A stretch of DNA of 11,898 nucleotides from Solobacterium sp. (GCA_017536845.1 JAFWCP010000269.1:1-11898), one strand, 5' to 3'. Positions 1-7,183 are shown, numbered from the stretch's first letter. Notes: a model not told the origin generated them from the letters alone. A program made the numbers and translations.

Positions 1-413
1 TCATCCAGCTGGCGGATCTGGGAAGGGAATCTGTACTGCGGTGCCAGTGCATAGTCTGCGTTGACCAGGGCATAACCGGATGCAATGATCTTCATCAGCT
101 TGCCGGTTTTTTCTTCCCCTGCCGAAAGCGGATCCCCGGAGGATTTGTTTCCGAAGATGAAGCCGCCGCCATGAAGATAGACCACAACCGGATACTTCCT
201 GTCTGTATTGTCCGGCAGCCAGATATCCGCATAACTGTTGGGAGCATTCTTCCCGTAACAGACATCGTTATGCAGGACCATGCCGTTTTCCATCCGGACC
301 GTTCCCGGTTCTTTCCAGGGCTTCCATTCATTCGGCTGATGCCCTTTATATACTTTTGCGTAAATGATTTTCTGCAGCCCTCTGCAGATCATGTCGTTCA
401 TCCACCTGCTCAT
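1..413 (-). CDS. alpha/beta hydrolase (HGGG-type esterase), 3' end outside window
   Basis: This is the N-terminal 137 residues of an alpha/beta-fold esterase of the hormone-sensitive-lipase/carboxylesterase type; the rest lies beyond the left edge. Residues 75-84 read YPVVVYLHGGG-like, with HGGG at 81-84. In this family that motif forms the oxyanion hole and follows the hydrophobic strand seen here. Residues 112-128 (GYALVNADYALAPQ) match the next conserved strand, where a D-Y-x-L-A-P motif is typical. The nucleophile serine and the rest of the triad are not in the window. There is no signal peptide, so it is probably cytoplasmic. The start ATG overlaps the upstream hydrolase stop codon as ATGA, and GGAGG lies 6 bases upstream inside the end of that gene, so translation is probably coupled. 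It is the third gene of an MBL/PAE-like/esterase operon. The natural substrate cannot be read from the sequence; small acyl esters are the family norm. Confidence 0.85.
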   Translation of the reverse strand, partial: MSRWMNDMICRGLQKIIYAKVYKGHQPNEWKPWKEPGTVRMENGMVLHNDVCYGKNAPNSYADIWLPDNTDRKYPVVVYLHGGGFIFGNKSSGDPLSAGEEKTGKLMKIIASGYALVNADYALAPQYRFPSQIRQLD

Positions 414-1546
414 CTTTCCTCCTCCAGAAGGTTCATTCCGATATCTTCATGTCTGCCGGAGATGGCCTCTTTGATCCACTCCGCACAGCTGATGCCATCG
501 ATCCGGTACTCATAGAAGACCGGATCCTGCAGGAGGCAGTGCTTTGTAAGGCCCGTATTCTTCTGGCTTTTCTGCGGGCAGTCAAAGAGATAGAACTGTG
601 CCTGCGGGATTGTTTCCTTCATTTCCTTTACAGTCTTTGCAAACCAGCTCTGAAATCTTGTGCCGCTCTCCTTTGTGAAAGTGAAGCTGCCGTTTTCGAT
701 GTAATTGATCATCCTGGATAACCCTTCATCACGGATGGAACAGGCCGCCAGGATCTTCACCCTGTCACCGCGTTCCCTGCTTAACGCCTGCAGGGCATCG
801 CGGGTGATGTTGTCGGAATGGATTCTGCCGGCGATCTTTTCCGGGGCTTGCCAGACATTTTCTGCAATGTCATGCCATCCTTCCAGCGGGAAGAAGCCGC
901 TGTCAATCACGCTGATGATGTTTTCACAGTCAGGATAGAGGTCCATGACATCATCGGTTAACATCGCCGCCCCGAACGCCCCGCCGGAGCAGCCGGTCAC
1001 CGCCACGCATTCCGGATCAGCAATGAACTGTCTGACGGTTTCCATTGCCTTTCGGTAATTAACATAGCCATGGTGACGGCAGACCCGCTTTGATCCATCC
1101 TGTGCCGTATAAGGGAAATCGCCTGTCCCGACATGGAAATCACCGGTATCGTAAATCAGGATCAACTTTGACCAGTTCATGAAGGGATTTTCTTTTCTTT
1201 CCGCAAAGATCCCGCTGTTCAGCCTGAGATCCGTAAACAGATCCATGTGGATGGTATAGAAGCCGAGGTTCCTGTCTTTTGAATAAAGTGACGCGGGATG
1301 AGCGGCTGTGTACTCATTCCAGCTGACACCTCCTCCCATGAAGAAGATCAGAAGCCTGTTTTCACTGCCCAGCCTGAAATCCGCATAGGTCTTTTCCCCG
1401 TTGGCCGCCATGCAGCCTTCCAGAGGAATCCTTACCCACCTGTTGATTTCAGGATCTCCTTTCAGATCCGGCAGCCGTTTCTTTTTAAGATACGGCGTCA
1501 GCACTTTGAGCCATAACGGCTCTTTCTCCCAGCTGTCCAGCTTCAT
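410..1546 (-). CDS. pectinacetylesterase/Notum-like serine hydrolase
   Basis: A 378-residue protein that I place in the pectinacetylesterase (PAE/Notum) branch of alpha/beta serine hydrolases. Residues 65-79 (LLIFFMGGGVSWNEY) match the family's GGG-x-x-W oxyanion segment. Residues 131-146 (IYDTGDFHVGTGDFPY) match the region that in relatives reads as a Y-C-D-G stretch. Residues 184-190 (TGCSGGA) hold the nucleophile serine 187. The acid is probably Asp272 (SIRDEG), and His336 in a T-K-H-C motif near the C-terminus is the likely catalytic histidine. I see no signal peptide or membrane segment, which is unusual for enzymes acting on polymeric pectin and suggests an intracellular ester substrate. 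It overlaps the MBL gene upstream and the esterase downstream by 4 bp each (ATGA). The family call rests on motif order only; deacetylation as the reaction is an inference. Confidence 0.75.
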   Translation of the reverse strand: MKLDSWEKEPLWLKVLTPYLKKKRLPDLKGDPEINRWVRIPLEGCMAANGEKTYADFRLGSENRLLIFFMGGGVSWNEYTAAHPASLYSKDRNLGFYTIHMDLFTDLRLNSGIFAERKENPFMNWSKLILIYDTGDFHVGTGDFPYTAQDGSKRVCRHHGYVNYRKAMETVRQFIADPECVAVTGCSGGAFGAAMLTDDVMDLYPDCENIISVIDSGFFPLEGWHDIAENVWQAPEKIAGRIHSDNITRDALQALSRERGDRVKILAACSIRDEGLSRMINYIENGSFTFTKESGTRFQSWFAKTVKEMKETIPQAQFYLFDCPQKSQKNTGLTKHCLLQDPVFYEYRIDGISCAEWIKEAISGRHEDIGMNLLEEER

Positions 1547-2409
1547 CTTTCACTTCCGAATCCTTCTTTGGCAGGATTGATCATGACTGAAGGCCCCTTA
1601 TGCTTCGGGTCATCCTCCGCAAAGACCTGCAGCGGCCTGACGCCCGGCGCAAAAGCGCCGCCTTTCTGTTTTTTCGCATGGCTGAAGCCGGGATGTTCTG
1701 CCACGTGGATCCAGGCTTCAAGATCCTTGCGGGTAAACAGATGCAGGCTGTGGCCGGTCAGGATTGTCTCAAAGTCATATGTTTCAAGCCTGTGAAGGCT
1801 TGTGAGATATTCCGAAAGGCCCGTGGATTCCGGCAGAAACAGCCAGGTTGCCGCATTGGCGCCGTCTGAAGTGACAAGGAGCTTTTTCTCTTTGAAGTAC
1901 ACGGCAATACTGCCCTGTGTATGTCCCGGGATTTCAATCACCTGCGCACTCAGATTCCCCAGATCAAACACGTCCCCATCTCTTACATAGCGCCAGTTTG
2001 AGAAATGCATCCTTCCTTCATCTGTTTTTTCAGGGTGCTTCGGCACCAGGATCCGCCAGAAGAAGATTCTGTTAAGCAGTTTCAGGCTTTTCTCCATATA
2101 CCGGTGAAAAGAGGGTTCATTATGCCGCTGATAGATCTGCACGTCTTTTTCATGGATGCATACCGGGACATCGAAGAAGAAGTTCCCGCCGGTATGATCG
2201 ATGTGTCCGTGTGTATTGATGACGACCAGGGGCAGGTCCGTAATTTTTCTGACATATGCCTGCAGGTCGGCAAACCCGTAGGCCGTATCAATGACGCATG
2301 CCTGTTTTTTCCCGACAATGAGATAACAGGCAACACCGGAAGATGTGATTCCATACACCCCGTCCATCAGTTTCCTGCACCTGTATGTCTTTTCCAGTTT
2401 TTTCTCCAT
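1543..2409 (-). CDS. MBL-fold metallo-hydrolase
   Basis: A 288-residue metallo-beta-lactamase-fold hydrolase with a complete dinuclear metal site: H67-x-H69-x-D71-H72 (THGHIDHTGG), H163 in a P-G-H-T motif, D182 in TSDGAN and H220 in LTGH. The spacing matches the broad glyoxalase-II-like hydrolase group. The 60-odd residues after H220 are basic and not typical of glyoxalase II, and nothing marks it as a true beta-lactamase. It is the first gene of the minus-strand operon. Its ATG follows a GGAGG-type site by a normal distance, and its stop overlaps the next gene by 4 bp. Its promoter region is shared with the divergent TetR-type regulator, which probably controls it. Hydrolysis of a thioester, lactone or ester would fit the two esterases behind it, but the substrate is unknown. 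Confidence 0.88.
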   Translation of the reverse strand: MEKKLEKTYRCRKLMDGVYGITSSGVACYLIVGKKQACVIDTAYGFADLQAYVRKITDLPLVVINTHGHIDHTGGNFFFDVPVCIHEKDVQIYQRHNEPSFHRYMEKSLKLLNRIFFWRILVPKHPEKTDEGRMHFSNWRYVRDGDVFDLGNLSAQVIEIPGHTQGSIAVYFKEKKLLVTSDGANAATWLFLPESTGLSEYLTSLHRLETYDFETILTGHSLHLFTRKDLEAWIHVAEHPGFSHAKKQKGGAFAPGVRPLQVFAEDDPKHKGPSVMINPAKEGFGSER

Positions 2410-2423
2410 GCTTTTTCCTCCGC

Positions 2424-2452
2424 TTGACTTTTGCCTGATACATTTGTATCAT
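2424..2452 (+). promoter_or_regulatory. promoter of the TetR-type regulator gene
   Basis: TTGACT at 2424-2429 and TATCAT at 2447-2452 are separated by 17 bases, a good sigma-A-type promoter pointing into the regulator gene. The 16-bp dyad at 2436-2451 covers the spacer and most of the -10, so a bound repressor would shut off the regulator's own transcription. Confidence 0.65.
2436..2451. promoter_or_regulatory. palindromic operator candidate for the divergent TetR-type regulator
   Basis: TGATACA-TT-TGTATCA is a perfect inverted repeat with 7-bp arms. It overlaps the -10 of the regulator promoter and also a TATGAT on the opposite strand (2448-2453) that could be the -10 of the MBL operon; a good minus-strand -35 was not found. 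Another copy of TTTGTATCA lies at 2506-2514, across the regulator's translation start. TetR-family proteins usually bind dyads of about this size in the divergent promoter. Binding is inferred. Confidence 0.6.
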
Positions 2453-2464
2453 AATATCGTGATG

Positions 2465-2494
2465 TGAGACAACTGTTTCATAGAAAATGAGACA
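2465..2494. promoter_or_regulatory. cluster of TGAGACA/TGTTTCA half-sites
   Basis: TGAGACA (2465-2471), TGTTTCA (2474-2480) and TGAGACA (2488-2494) lie in a row. The first two form a near-perfect 16-bp dyad with one mismatch. The same two words recur upstream of the membrane-anchored hydrolase (4122-4148). They sit between the divergent promoter and the regulator's ribosome binding site, in the region where a -35 or activator site of the leftward operon would be expected. Confidence 0.45.
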
Positions 2495-2515
2495 GCGGAA
2501 AGGAGTTTGTATCAG

Positions 2516-3055
2516 ATGAATCCTCAGGAAAAAAATACCTACGTAAAGCAGCAGATCACCAAAGCGCTGATCAGCCTGATGAAAAAGAAAAAAATCACTG
2601 ATATCTCAATCAGTGAAATATGCGACAAGGCACAGGTCGGCCGTGCTTCCTTTTACCGGAACTATGACGCAAAAGAAGAAGTGATTGAAAAGCATACGGA
2701 ACAGCTGATCATGTCATGGGCAGAAAGCATTGAGATGGATCCCAATGCGAATATCTACAATTTCTTTGCCAGCCTGTTTGAGCATTTCCAGAAAAACAGC
2801 AGTTTCTATAAAATCCTCTATCAGCAGAACATGTCATCGATGATTCTGAATGCCATCCGGAAAAAGCTGAATGTAAATGCCGATGCCGACCCGGCCGCTT
2901 TATATACCAGTGCTTTTACCGCTTACGGCGTGTTCGGATGGATCGACATCTGGTTCAGCCACGGGATGAAAGAAACACCGGAAGAGCTCAACCGCATTAT
3001 TGTGAGCAACATCAACACCATGATCAAAGGAGCCAAAGCACTCGAAGAGCTTTGA
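2516..3055 (+). CDS. TetR/AcrR-family transcriptional regulator
   Basis: A 179-residue one-component regulator. Residues 10-27 and 31-51 (ISISEICDKAQVGRASFYRNY) form a standard TetR N-terminal helix-turn-helix, with the S-x-x-F-Y-R-x-Y recognition helix. The rest is helical and ends in a hydrophobic ligand-binding and dimerisation domain (residues 85-175). Its C-terminal pattern recalls the DhaS-like TetR subgroup, but I cannot assign a ligand. I chose ATG 2516: AGGAG at 2501-2505 lies 10 bases upstream, whereas the in-frame TTG at 2507 would be only one base from it. The gene is divergent from the MBL/PAE-like/esterase operon with a 106-bp gap full of dyads, so it is probably an autoregulated repressor of that operon. 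It ends at a bidirectional terminator. Confidence 0.88.
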   Translation: MNPQEKNTYVKQQITKALISLMKKKKITDISISEICDKAQVGRASFYRNYDAKEEVIEKHTEQLIMSWAESIEMDPNANIYNFFASLFEHFQKNSSFYKILYQQNMSSMILNAIRKKLNVNADADPAALYTSAFTAYGVFGWIDIWFSHGMKETPEELNRIIVSNINTMIKGAKALEEL

Positions 3056-3057
3056 AA

Positions 3058-3089
3058 AAAAGCTGAAGCCATATGCGGTTTCAGCTTTT
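3058..3089. terminator. bidirectional intrinsic terminator
   Basis: Two 13-base arms (3058-3070 and 3077-3089) pair with one G-U wobble around a 6-base loop. The arms begin with an A run and end with a T run, so the hairpin has a U tract in both directions. It lies between two convergent genes, the TetR-type regulator (ending 3055) and the membrane-anchored hydrolase (ending 3094), and can serve both. Confidence 0.88.
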
Positions 3090-3093
3090 GCTT

Positions 3094-4056
3094 TCATCTG
3101 TTCTTTTCGATATCCTGCCAGTTGGCATTATGCAGGATCTCAGCATCATCCCCAAGGAAAGCTTTTCCTGCTTCTTCATTATCCTGCAGGTGGTACAGCA
3201 TCCAGGCGGTCATATAGCCGTCCGTCCTCATCAGCATTTCTTCATGTTCCGCACCGGCTGCCCTGGCTCTGATTTTCATGACGTCATCAGGAACCTGCTC
3301 ATAGCTTTCGATCAGCGCCGATAACGGTGACACCCCGCCGTATTCCTTCGTCGGGTCGGCAGCGCCGTTATCATCGGATTTTCCGGTTCCGGCGGTCATG
3401 AAATACGGGATGCGGATTTTGGTGACATCGTAATGCCAGCCGAAATTGCCGGCCATGAACTGGTAGGCGGCGCTGCCGGTGAAGATGGTCTTGTACAGCT
3501 TTCCGTTTTCATATTCCGAAACAGCAGCCAGAGCACCGGCACCGCCCTGGGAATATCCGATGATGCCCATGTTTTCAAGATCCATCCGGCCATGCAGAAG
3601 ATGGTCCGCCGGCAGATTCAGCACACAGTCCAGGGTCATGGACGCTGTTTCACCGGTACCGGTCTGCGGGTCTTCGTTTCCTATGACAATAAATCCCCAG
3701 GAAGCCAGTCTTTCAAAGAAAGGCTCATAGGATGCCGCAGGTGTCCCGCTGGCATTTACCGCCATGATCACCGGATACGTATCATGATTCTTTTCAAGTT
3801 CAGCAGGATACCAGAAACGGATTCTGCCGATGGATTCATTCTCTGACGGCATTTCCGTATAAGAAACTTCATATTCGCCGGTCTGGGAGTACTTCATTTC
3901 CAGCTCGGCGTCCGATCTGAACTTCTGATAATACCCTTCCGTGATTTCCGTATCCTTGCCGGATGGAAACTGCGCTTTGATATAAAAGAAGATTCCTGCG
4001 GCGGCAGCTGCCAGCAGGACAAGGATCACCAGCAATGCTTTTGTTATTTTTTTCAT
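3094..4056 (-). CDS. membrane-anchored alpha/beta hydrolase
   Basis: A 320-residue hydrolase. Residues 1-6 are basic and 7-26 form one hydrophobic segment without a clear signal-peptidase or lipobox site, so I read it as an N-terminal membrane anchor with the enzyme outside the cell. The body has an alpha/beta hydrolase core: strand YPVIMAVNASGT (94-105), then GFIVIGNEDPQTGTGE, then the nucleophile elbow G-Y-S-Q-G (serine 169) and His271 (AEHEEM) as likely triad histidine. The acid may be Asp228 or Asp229. The arrangement is like the dienelactone-hydrolase/chlorophyllase/PET-hydrolase-like group. ATG 4056 was chosen because AAGGA lies 5 bases upstream; the in-frame ATG at 4062 sits directly on that site. 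It is monocistronic, with its own promoter and the shared terminator. The substrate is unknown. Confidence 0.83.
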   Translation of the reverse strand: MKKITKALLVILVLLAAAAAGIFFYIKAQFPSGKDTEITEGYYQKFRSDAELEMKYSQTGEYEVSYTEMPSENESIGRIRFWYPAELEKNHDTYPVIMAVNASGTPAASYEPFFERLASWGFIVIGNEDPQTGTGETASMTLDCVLNLPADHLLHGRMDLENMGIIGYSQGGAGALAAVSEYENGKLYKTIFTGSAAYQFMAGNFGWHYDVTKIRIPYFMTAGTGKSDDNGAADPTKEYGGVSPLSALIESYEQVPDDVMKIRARAAGAEHEEMLMRTDGYMTAWMLYHLQDNEEAGKAFLGDDAEILHNANWQDIEKNR

Positions 4057-4078
4057 ATTCATCCTTTCTGACGGGATG

Positions 4079-4107
4079 ATTCTATCGTTTCCGTCAAAGC
4101 AAATCAA
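4079..4107 (-). promoter_or_regulatory. promoter of the membrane-anchored hydrolase
   Basis: On the minus strand TTGATT (4107-4102), 17 bases, then TAGAAT (4084-4079) make a good sigma-A-type promoter, with the start codon about 23 bases below the -10. The leader is therefore very short. Confidence 0.65.
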
Positions 4108-4117
4108 TCATTCAGAA

Positions 4118-4148
4118 AAAATGAGACAATGCGGCATTCTTTGTTTCA
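4118..4148. promoter_or_regulatory. second TGAGACA/TGTTTCA site
   Basis: AAAATGAGACA (4118-4128) is an exact 11-base copy of 2484-2494, and TGTTTCA follows at 4142-4148. The inverted half-sites are 13 bases apart here and 2 bases apart at 2465-2480, a difference of about one helical turn. The site lies just upstream of the hydrolase -35. It could be bound by the same regulator as the divergent operon. An 11-mer repeat alone could be chance; the promoter-proximal position of both copies is the argument. Confidence 0.4.
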
Positions 4149-4191
4149 GACGGTACCGTCATGCTTCAGACAGAACGTGTTTACCGGCATA

Positions 4192-4508
4192 TCAGCCCTG
4201 CAGCAGGCTGACTGATCCGAACATCAGAAAAGTTCCGTCAGCATCACCACACTTTCCTTCCACTTCAATCTGATCCAGATTCCTGTTTCAGCACCTGAAC
4301 GCCGCCGGGCGGTATCCTCATGCGCCTGCTCGAGGGGACCTGACTGATTGCATTCAGGCAATACTGTCTGTCCTGTACACAGCTGCTTCGATGACCTGAT
4401 CGATCCATATTGTCCAGCCTGTCACCCCTTCCTGTGATCAGCGCTGATGGCAGGAGCGTGAAACTGCCGGGGATACTCATGCGGCTGTTCTTCCGGCAGG
4501 AGCTTCAC
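4192..4508 (-). pseudogene. remnants of an unidentified gene, several frameshifts
   Basis: No intact gene fits the stretch between the hydrolase promoter and the M56 protease. In the minus direction three short, protein-like segments follow each other in different frames: 4508-4422 (VKLLPEEQPHEYPRQFHAP...), 4425-4354 (VTGWTIWIDQVIEAAVYRTD...) and 4287-4192 (NLDQIEVEGKCGDADGTFL...). Each ends at a stop, and joined they would give a polypeptide of roughly 80-100 residues. Codon choice is like that of neighbouring genes. It lies directly downstream of the M56 protease, so it may have been the last gene of that operon. I do not recognise the family, and a chance reading cannot be excluded. Confidence 0.35.
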
Positions 4509-4553
4509 ACGATCTTTGATGGCTGATTACAACTCGATGATCTCCTGTTCCTA

Positions 4554-6752
4554 TTAAGAAATGGCTTCGTATCCCGCCGTATATGACCATTTCCCGTCGG
4601 CATTCTTCTGCGCCGTACACCGGCCAAAGAAACAGGCACCTGTTCCGCTGCGCCATTTCTGCGCATCAAACGTCGTGAGTTCCGAAGCTGAATCACCGCC
4701 TTCTGTGCCAGGAAGATTCCCTGCAGCGTCTTCATTTGTCTTTATTGAGAAGAATAACCCATCTTCCCAGAAAAGGTTTTCCCTGTCGATATAACCCTGT
4801 TCAGAGAGTTCTTCCCATGTTCCCACAATGTATGGAAGATGATGCTTTGATGCAAATTCACGCATGACTGTTTCTTTTTCCGGTTTCGTCAGGTGAGAAA
4901 GTTCAGACAGATCAATGCCAATCTGAGAGATTCCGTGATTCAGGCCGGAATCAACATTCCATAAATCTTCCAGTACTTCCAGATACAGCTCGCAGACATC
5001 TGCCCGGATATCCATCATAACGCTTCCCGGGCCATCAGCACCACCGACTGCGGACTCCGGAAGGTCATCATTCAGGGCAGTATCAAAAAGTTTATGACGA
5101 ATCCCGTCAATGTATGCCTTCTGGCGGTTTTCCATAGCGCCGGGGTCCTCGTCTTTTTCCCGGATCCAGTACTCTGCCATATAACTGGAAACAGGGTTCT
5201 GCCAGGGTATTATAATAACTTCATTCTCATCAATATCATACGTGGAAAGGATGGCCCTCATCTCTGCAATCGAGGCACCTTTCAGATTCATCAGTTCCTC
5301 AAACGTCTTATTCCGGTTTGTCCCGAGCATTAAGCCGCATGAATAGCTGTCCGGCGCCATCTGCCATACATAGAGCTCCAGGCCTTTAAATGTGCTCAGG
5401 TCAAAGTACTCCGGATACTTTGACCTTAATTCCTCCATGTCAGTCTCAGCCCCGCCGGTTTGGGCAGTGAAGCTGAAATCGCGCAGAAGTTCCCTGGCTG
5501 TTGAAGGGTTCGTAATCCTGTAGGTGTAAGACGGTTTTACGCCGTTATCCATCCATATTTCATCGCATCTTTCATTAAAGCTGAGCTTCAGATGTTCATT
5601 TACGGTAATTGTATAATCCCTGCTGCGTCCTTCATCTCTGCTTTTTGAAACCGGTCTGCGGCTGACTTTTATACTGCCCATTGCTGCAATGAAGCGGTTT
5701 ATATCGGCAGCATCACAGACAGCTTCATGATTCAGATGCCGAACCGAAAGAGAATAGACATTGCTCAGGGCCTTATTCATGCTTACTTCGTCAATCTCCC
5801 ATTCTGTAAGAGCCGATCCTGTTGGATTCGTCAGGAAGCACACACCAATCACGATGCAGGCTGCTGAAGCAGCAACGCTGATCAAGAATGCCGGCTTCCG
5901 GTAATTCAGAATGCTCCTGACCCTTTCTTTCACCCCTGTCTCGCCAAAAGCAAGCGGACAGGCGGCAATTCTCTTTCTTGGGAAGCTGCAGTCCAGAAGT
6001 GCCTGTGAATACGCGGCTATCTCGTCCTTATTCATCTCGCAGACCACCTTTTCATCACAGGCCAATTCGATATCTCTGCAAAGCAGGATATATGCGATCC
6101 AGCACAGAGGATTGAACCAGTACACAGCAAGCAGAAGATATCCCAAAGGCTTCCACCAGTGATCATGGCGCTGTAAATGGGCGGTTTCATGACGAATCAC
6201 AAGGTCAAGAGTCTCTCCTGTCATTGAAGACGGCACATAGATCACCGGTCTGAACGCGCCAAGGATAAACGGTGCTTTGACTTCATCACATGCAAGAATC
6301 CGCTCTTCGACGGGCACACATACAGAGACGGTTTTCTTCAGCTTTATACAGCTGATAAGGGCATATGCCAGCATGATGACAATGCCGGCAATCCACACGA
6401 TCGCCGCAATAGGGATAATGACCTGAAGCGGATTTACGCTGGCTGCCGGAGATGGCGTAAACGACTCTGCTATCACCGGGTTGATAAATTCATCCACAGC
6501 TGTGATTCCTGACTGGATGGCAGGCACCTGCTGCAGGGCAATATTTGCCGGGATCGTTTCACTGCTTGGGATGAAACTGAAAATACTGGCAAAGGAAAAT
6601 GGGCAGATCAGCCGGATGGCGACCAGCCCCCACAGAAGGCACGGGATCCATTTCGGCGCTTTTTTCAGGAGCATCCTTGCCAGGATTACCGCCAGGATCA
6701 GCCAGCCTGCGGCAATGCTCATATTCACTGTTTTAAGAAAAACGGAGCTCAT
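4554..6752 (-). CDS. M56-family (BlaR1/MecR1-type) membrane metalloprotease sensor
   Basis: A 732-residue membrane sensor-protease. Hydrophobic segments lie at about 13-29, 38-60, 111-134, 204-223 and 288-307. The zinc site is H188-E-T-A-H192, with the third ligand Glu229 in the E-L-A-C-D-E motif typical of M56 peptidases. In BlaR1-type proteins, extracellular signal binding activates this cytoplasmic protease, which leads to loss of the partner repressor. After the last helix comes a long extracellular part of about 425 residues. It has no S-x-x-K penicillin-binding fold that I can see, and instead appears to consist of several small alpha/beta modules (about 315-427, 440-530 and 585-732) and a GGADGP motif at 570-575. 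The signal is therefore probably not a beta-lactam. The repressor gene lies 3 bp upstream, and GGAGGGG precedes the ATG. No resistance gene follows, only a decayed stretch. Confidence 0.9.
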   Translation of the reverse strand: MSSVFLKTVNMSIAAGWLILAVILARMLLKKAPKWIPCLLWGLVAIRLICPFSFASIFSFIPSSETIPANIALQQVPAIQSGITAVDEFINPVIAESFTPSPAASVNPLQVIIPIAAIVWIAGIVIMLAYALISCIKLKKTVSVCVPVEERILACDEVKAPFILGAFRPVIYVPSSMTGETLDLVIRHETAHLQRHDHWWKPLGYLLLAVYWFNPLCWIAYILLCRDIELACDEKVVCEMNKDEIAAYSQALLDCSFPRKRIAACPLAFGETGVKERVRSILNYRKPAFLISVAASAACIVIGVCFLTNPTGSALTEWEIDEVSMNKALSNVYSLSVRHLNHEAVCDAADINRFIAAMGSIKVSRRPVSKSRDEGRSRDYTITVNEHLKLSFNERCDEIWMDNGVKPSYTYRITNPSTARELLRDFSFTAQTGGAETDMEELRSKYPEYFDLSTFKGLELYVWQMAPDSYSCGLMLGTNRNKTFEELMNLKGASIAEMRAILSTYDIDENEVIIIPWQNPVSSYMAEYWIREKDEDPGAMENRQKAYIDGIRHKLFDTALNDDLPESAVGGADGPGSVMMDIRADVCELYLEVLEDLWNVDSGLNHGISQIGIDLSELSHLTKPEKETVMREFASKHHLPYIVGTWEELSEQGYIDRENLFWEDGLFFSIKTNEDAAGNLPGTEGGDSASELTTFDAQKWRSGTGACFFGRCTAQKNADGKWSYTAGYEAIS

Positions 6753-6755
6753 GAT

Positions 6756-7121
6756 TCACCCCTCCTTCTTGAAAGCATCAATCATTTTCTGAATTTCATC
6801 AGCTTCCTCAGCCGAGATGTTTTTCCTTGAGATAAAGGATGCAATAAATGCAGGAGGAGATCCCTTATAGGAATCTTCAATGATCTGCTCGCTTTTGGCT
6901 GAATAGAATTCCTCACGGGGAACAAGAGACGTAACGATGCCGTCCTTGTTCTGAAGCAGCCCTTTTTCGCACAGCTTGCGAAGTACCGTATAGGTCGTCG
7001 GTCTTTTCCAGCTCAGTTCCTTTTCACATATTTTTGCCAGTTCGCCGGATGCGATCGGTTCATGGGCCCATACGATATCCGCAAAACGTTCCTGTATGGC
7101 GCCCAGTTCAAAGTCTTTCAT
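6756..7121 (-). CDS. BlaI/MecI/CopY-family transcriptional repressor
   Basis: A 121-residue winged-helix repressor. Residues 6-70 carry the BlaI-type DNA-binding domain, with the recognition helix around 38-52 (WKRPTTYTVLRKLCEKGLL; relatives have T-V-x-T-x-L-x-R-L at this place). Residues 75-120 are the helical dimerisation part, where relatives are cut by or in response to BlaR1. The ATG at 7121 follows AAGGAGG by a normal distance. Reading further upstream in frame to 7274 is possible but would run through the promoter and operators, so I reject it. The partner M56 protease begins 3 bp downstream, so the two are co-transcribed. Autorepression through the two dyads upstream is very likely. 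Confidence 0.93.
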   Translation of the reverse strand: MKDFELGAIQERFADIVWAHEPIASGELAKICEKELSWKRPTTYTVLRKLCEKGLLQNKDGIVTSLVPREEFYSAKSEQIIEDSYKGSPPAFIASFISRKNISAEEADEIQKMIDAFKKEG

Positions 7122-7137
7122 AATGCCTCCTTCCGGC

Positions 7138-7157
7138 CTGTTTATCCGGATAAACAG
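7138..7157. promoter_or_regulatory. operator 1 of the BlaI-type repressor (perfect 20-bp dyad)
   Basis: CTGTTTATCCGGATAAACAG reads the same on both strands. It lies between the -10 of the repressor promoter and its ribosome binding site, where a bound repressor would block transcription start. BlaI-family operators are dyads of this kind, though the classical core is TACA/TGTA, not TTTATCC/GGATAAA. Confidence 0.85.
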
Positions 7158-7163
7158 CGTCTT

Positions 7164-7183
7164 TAGTTTATTTGGATAAACAG
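7164..7183. promoter_or_regulatory. operator 2 of the BlaI-type repressor
   Basis: A second, imperfect copy (GTTTAT-TTGG-ATAAAC core) sits 26 bp from the first, centre to centre, filling the spacer and the -10 of the repressor promoter. One half matches operator 1 almost completely (GGATAAACAG). Two tandem dyads are usual for bla/mec-type control regions. Confidence 0.75.

Noticed and set aside
2005..2427. 140-codon plus-strand frame opposite the MBL gene
   Set aside because: The opposite strand carries a complete metal-binding hydrolase; this frame is its shadow.
2507..2515. TTG start for the TetR-type regulator
   Set aside because: Only one base from the AGGAG site; ATG 2516 has workable spacing.
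4057..4107. Longer N-terminus of the membrane-anchored hydrolase
   Set aside because: The added residues would cover the promoter and ribosome binding site, and the hydrophobic anchor begins directly after ATG 4056.
4265..4480. 71-codon minus-strand frame in the gap before the M56 gene
   Set aside because: Composition is not protein-like and it competes with better readings in other frames of the same stretch.
4554..7121. Beta-lactam resistance operon
   Set aside because: The repressor-protease pair is present, but there is no beta-lactamase or PBP2a gene and no penicillin-binding sensor fold.
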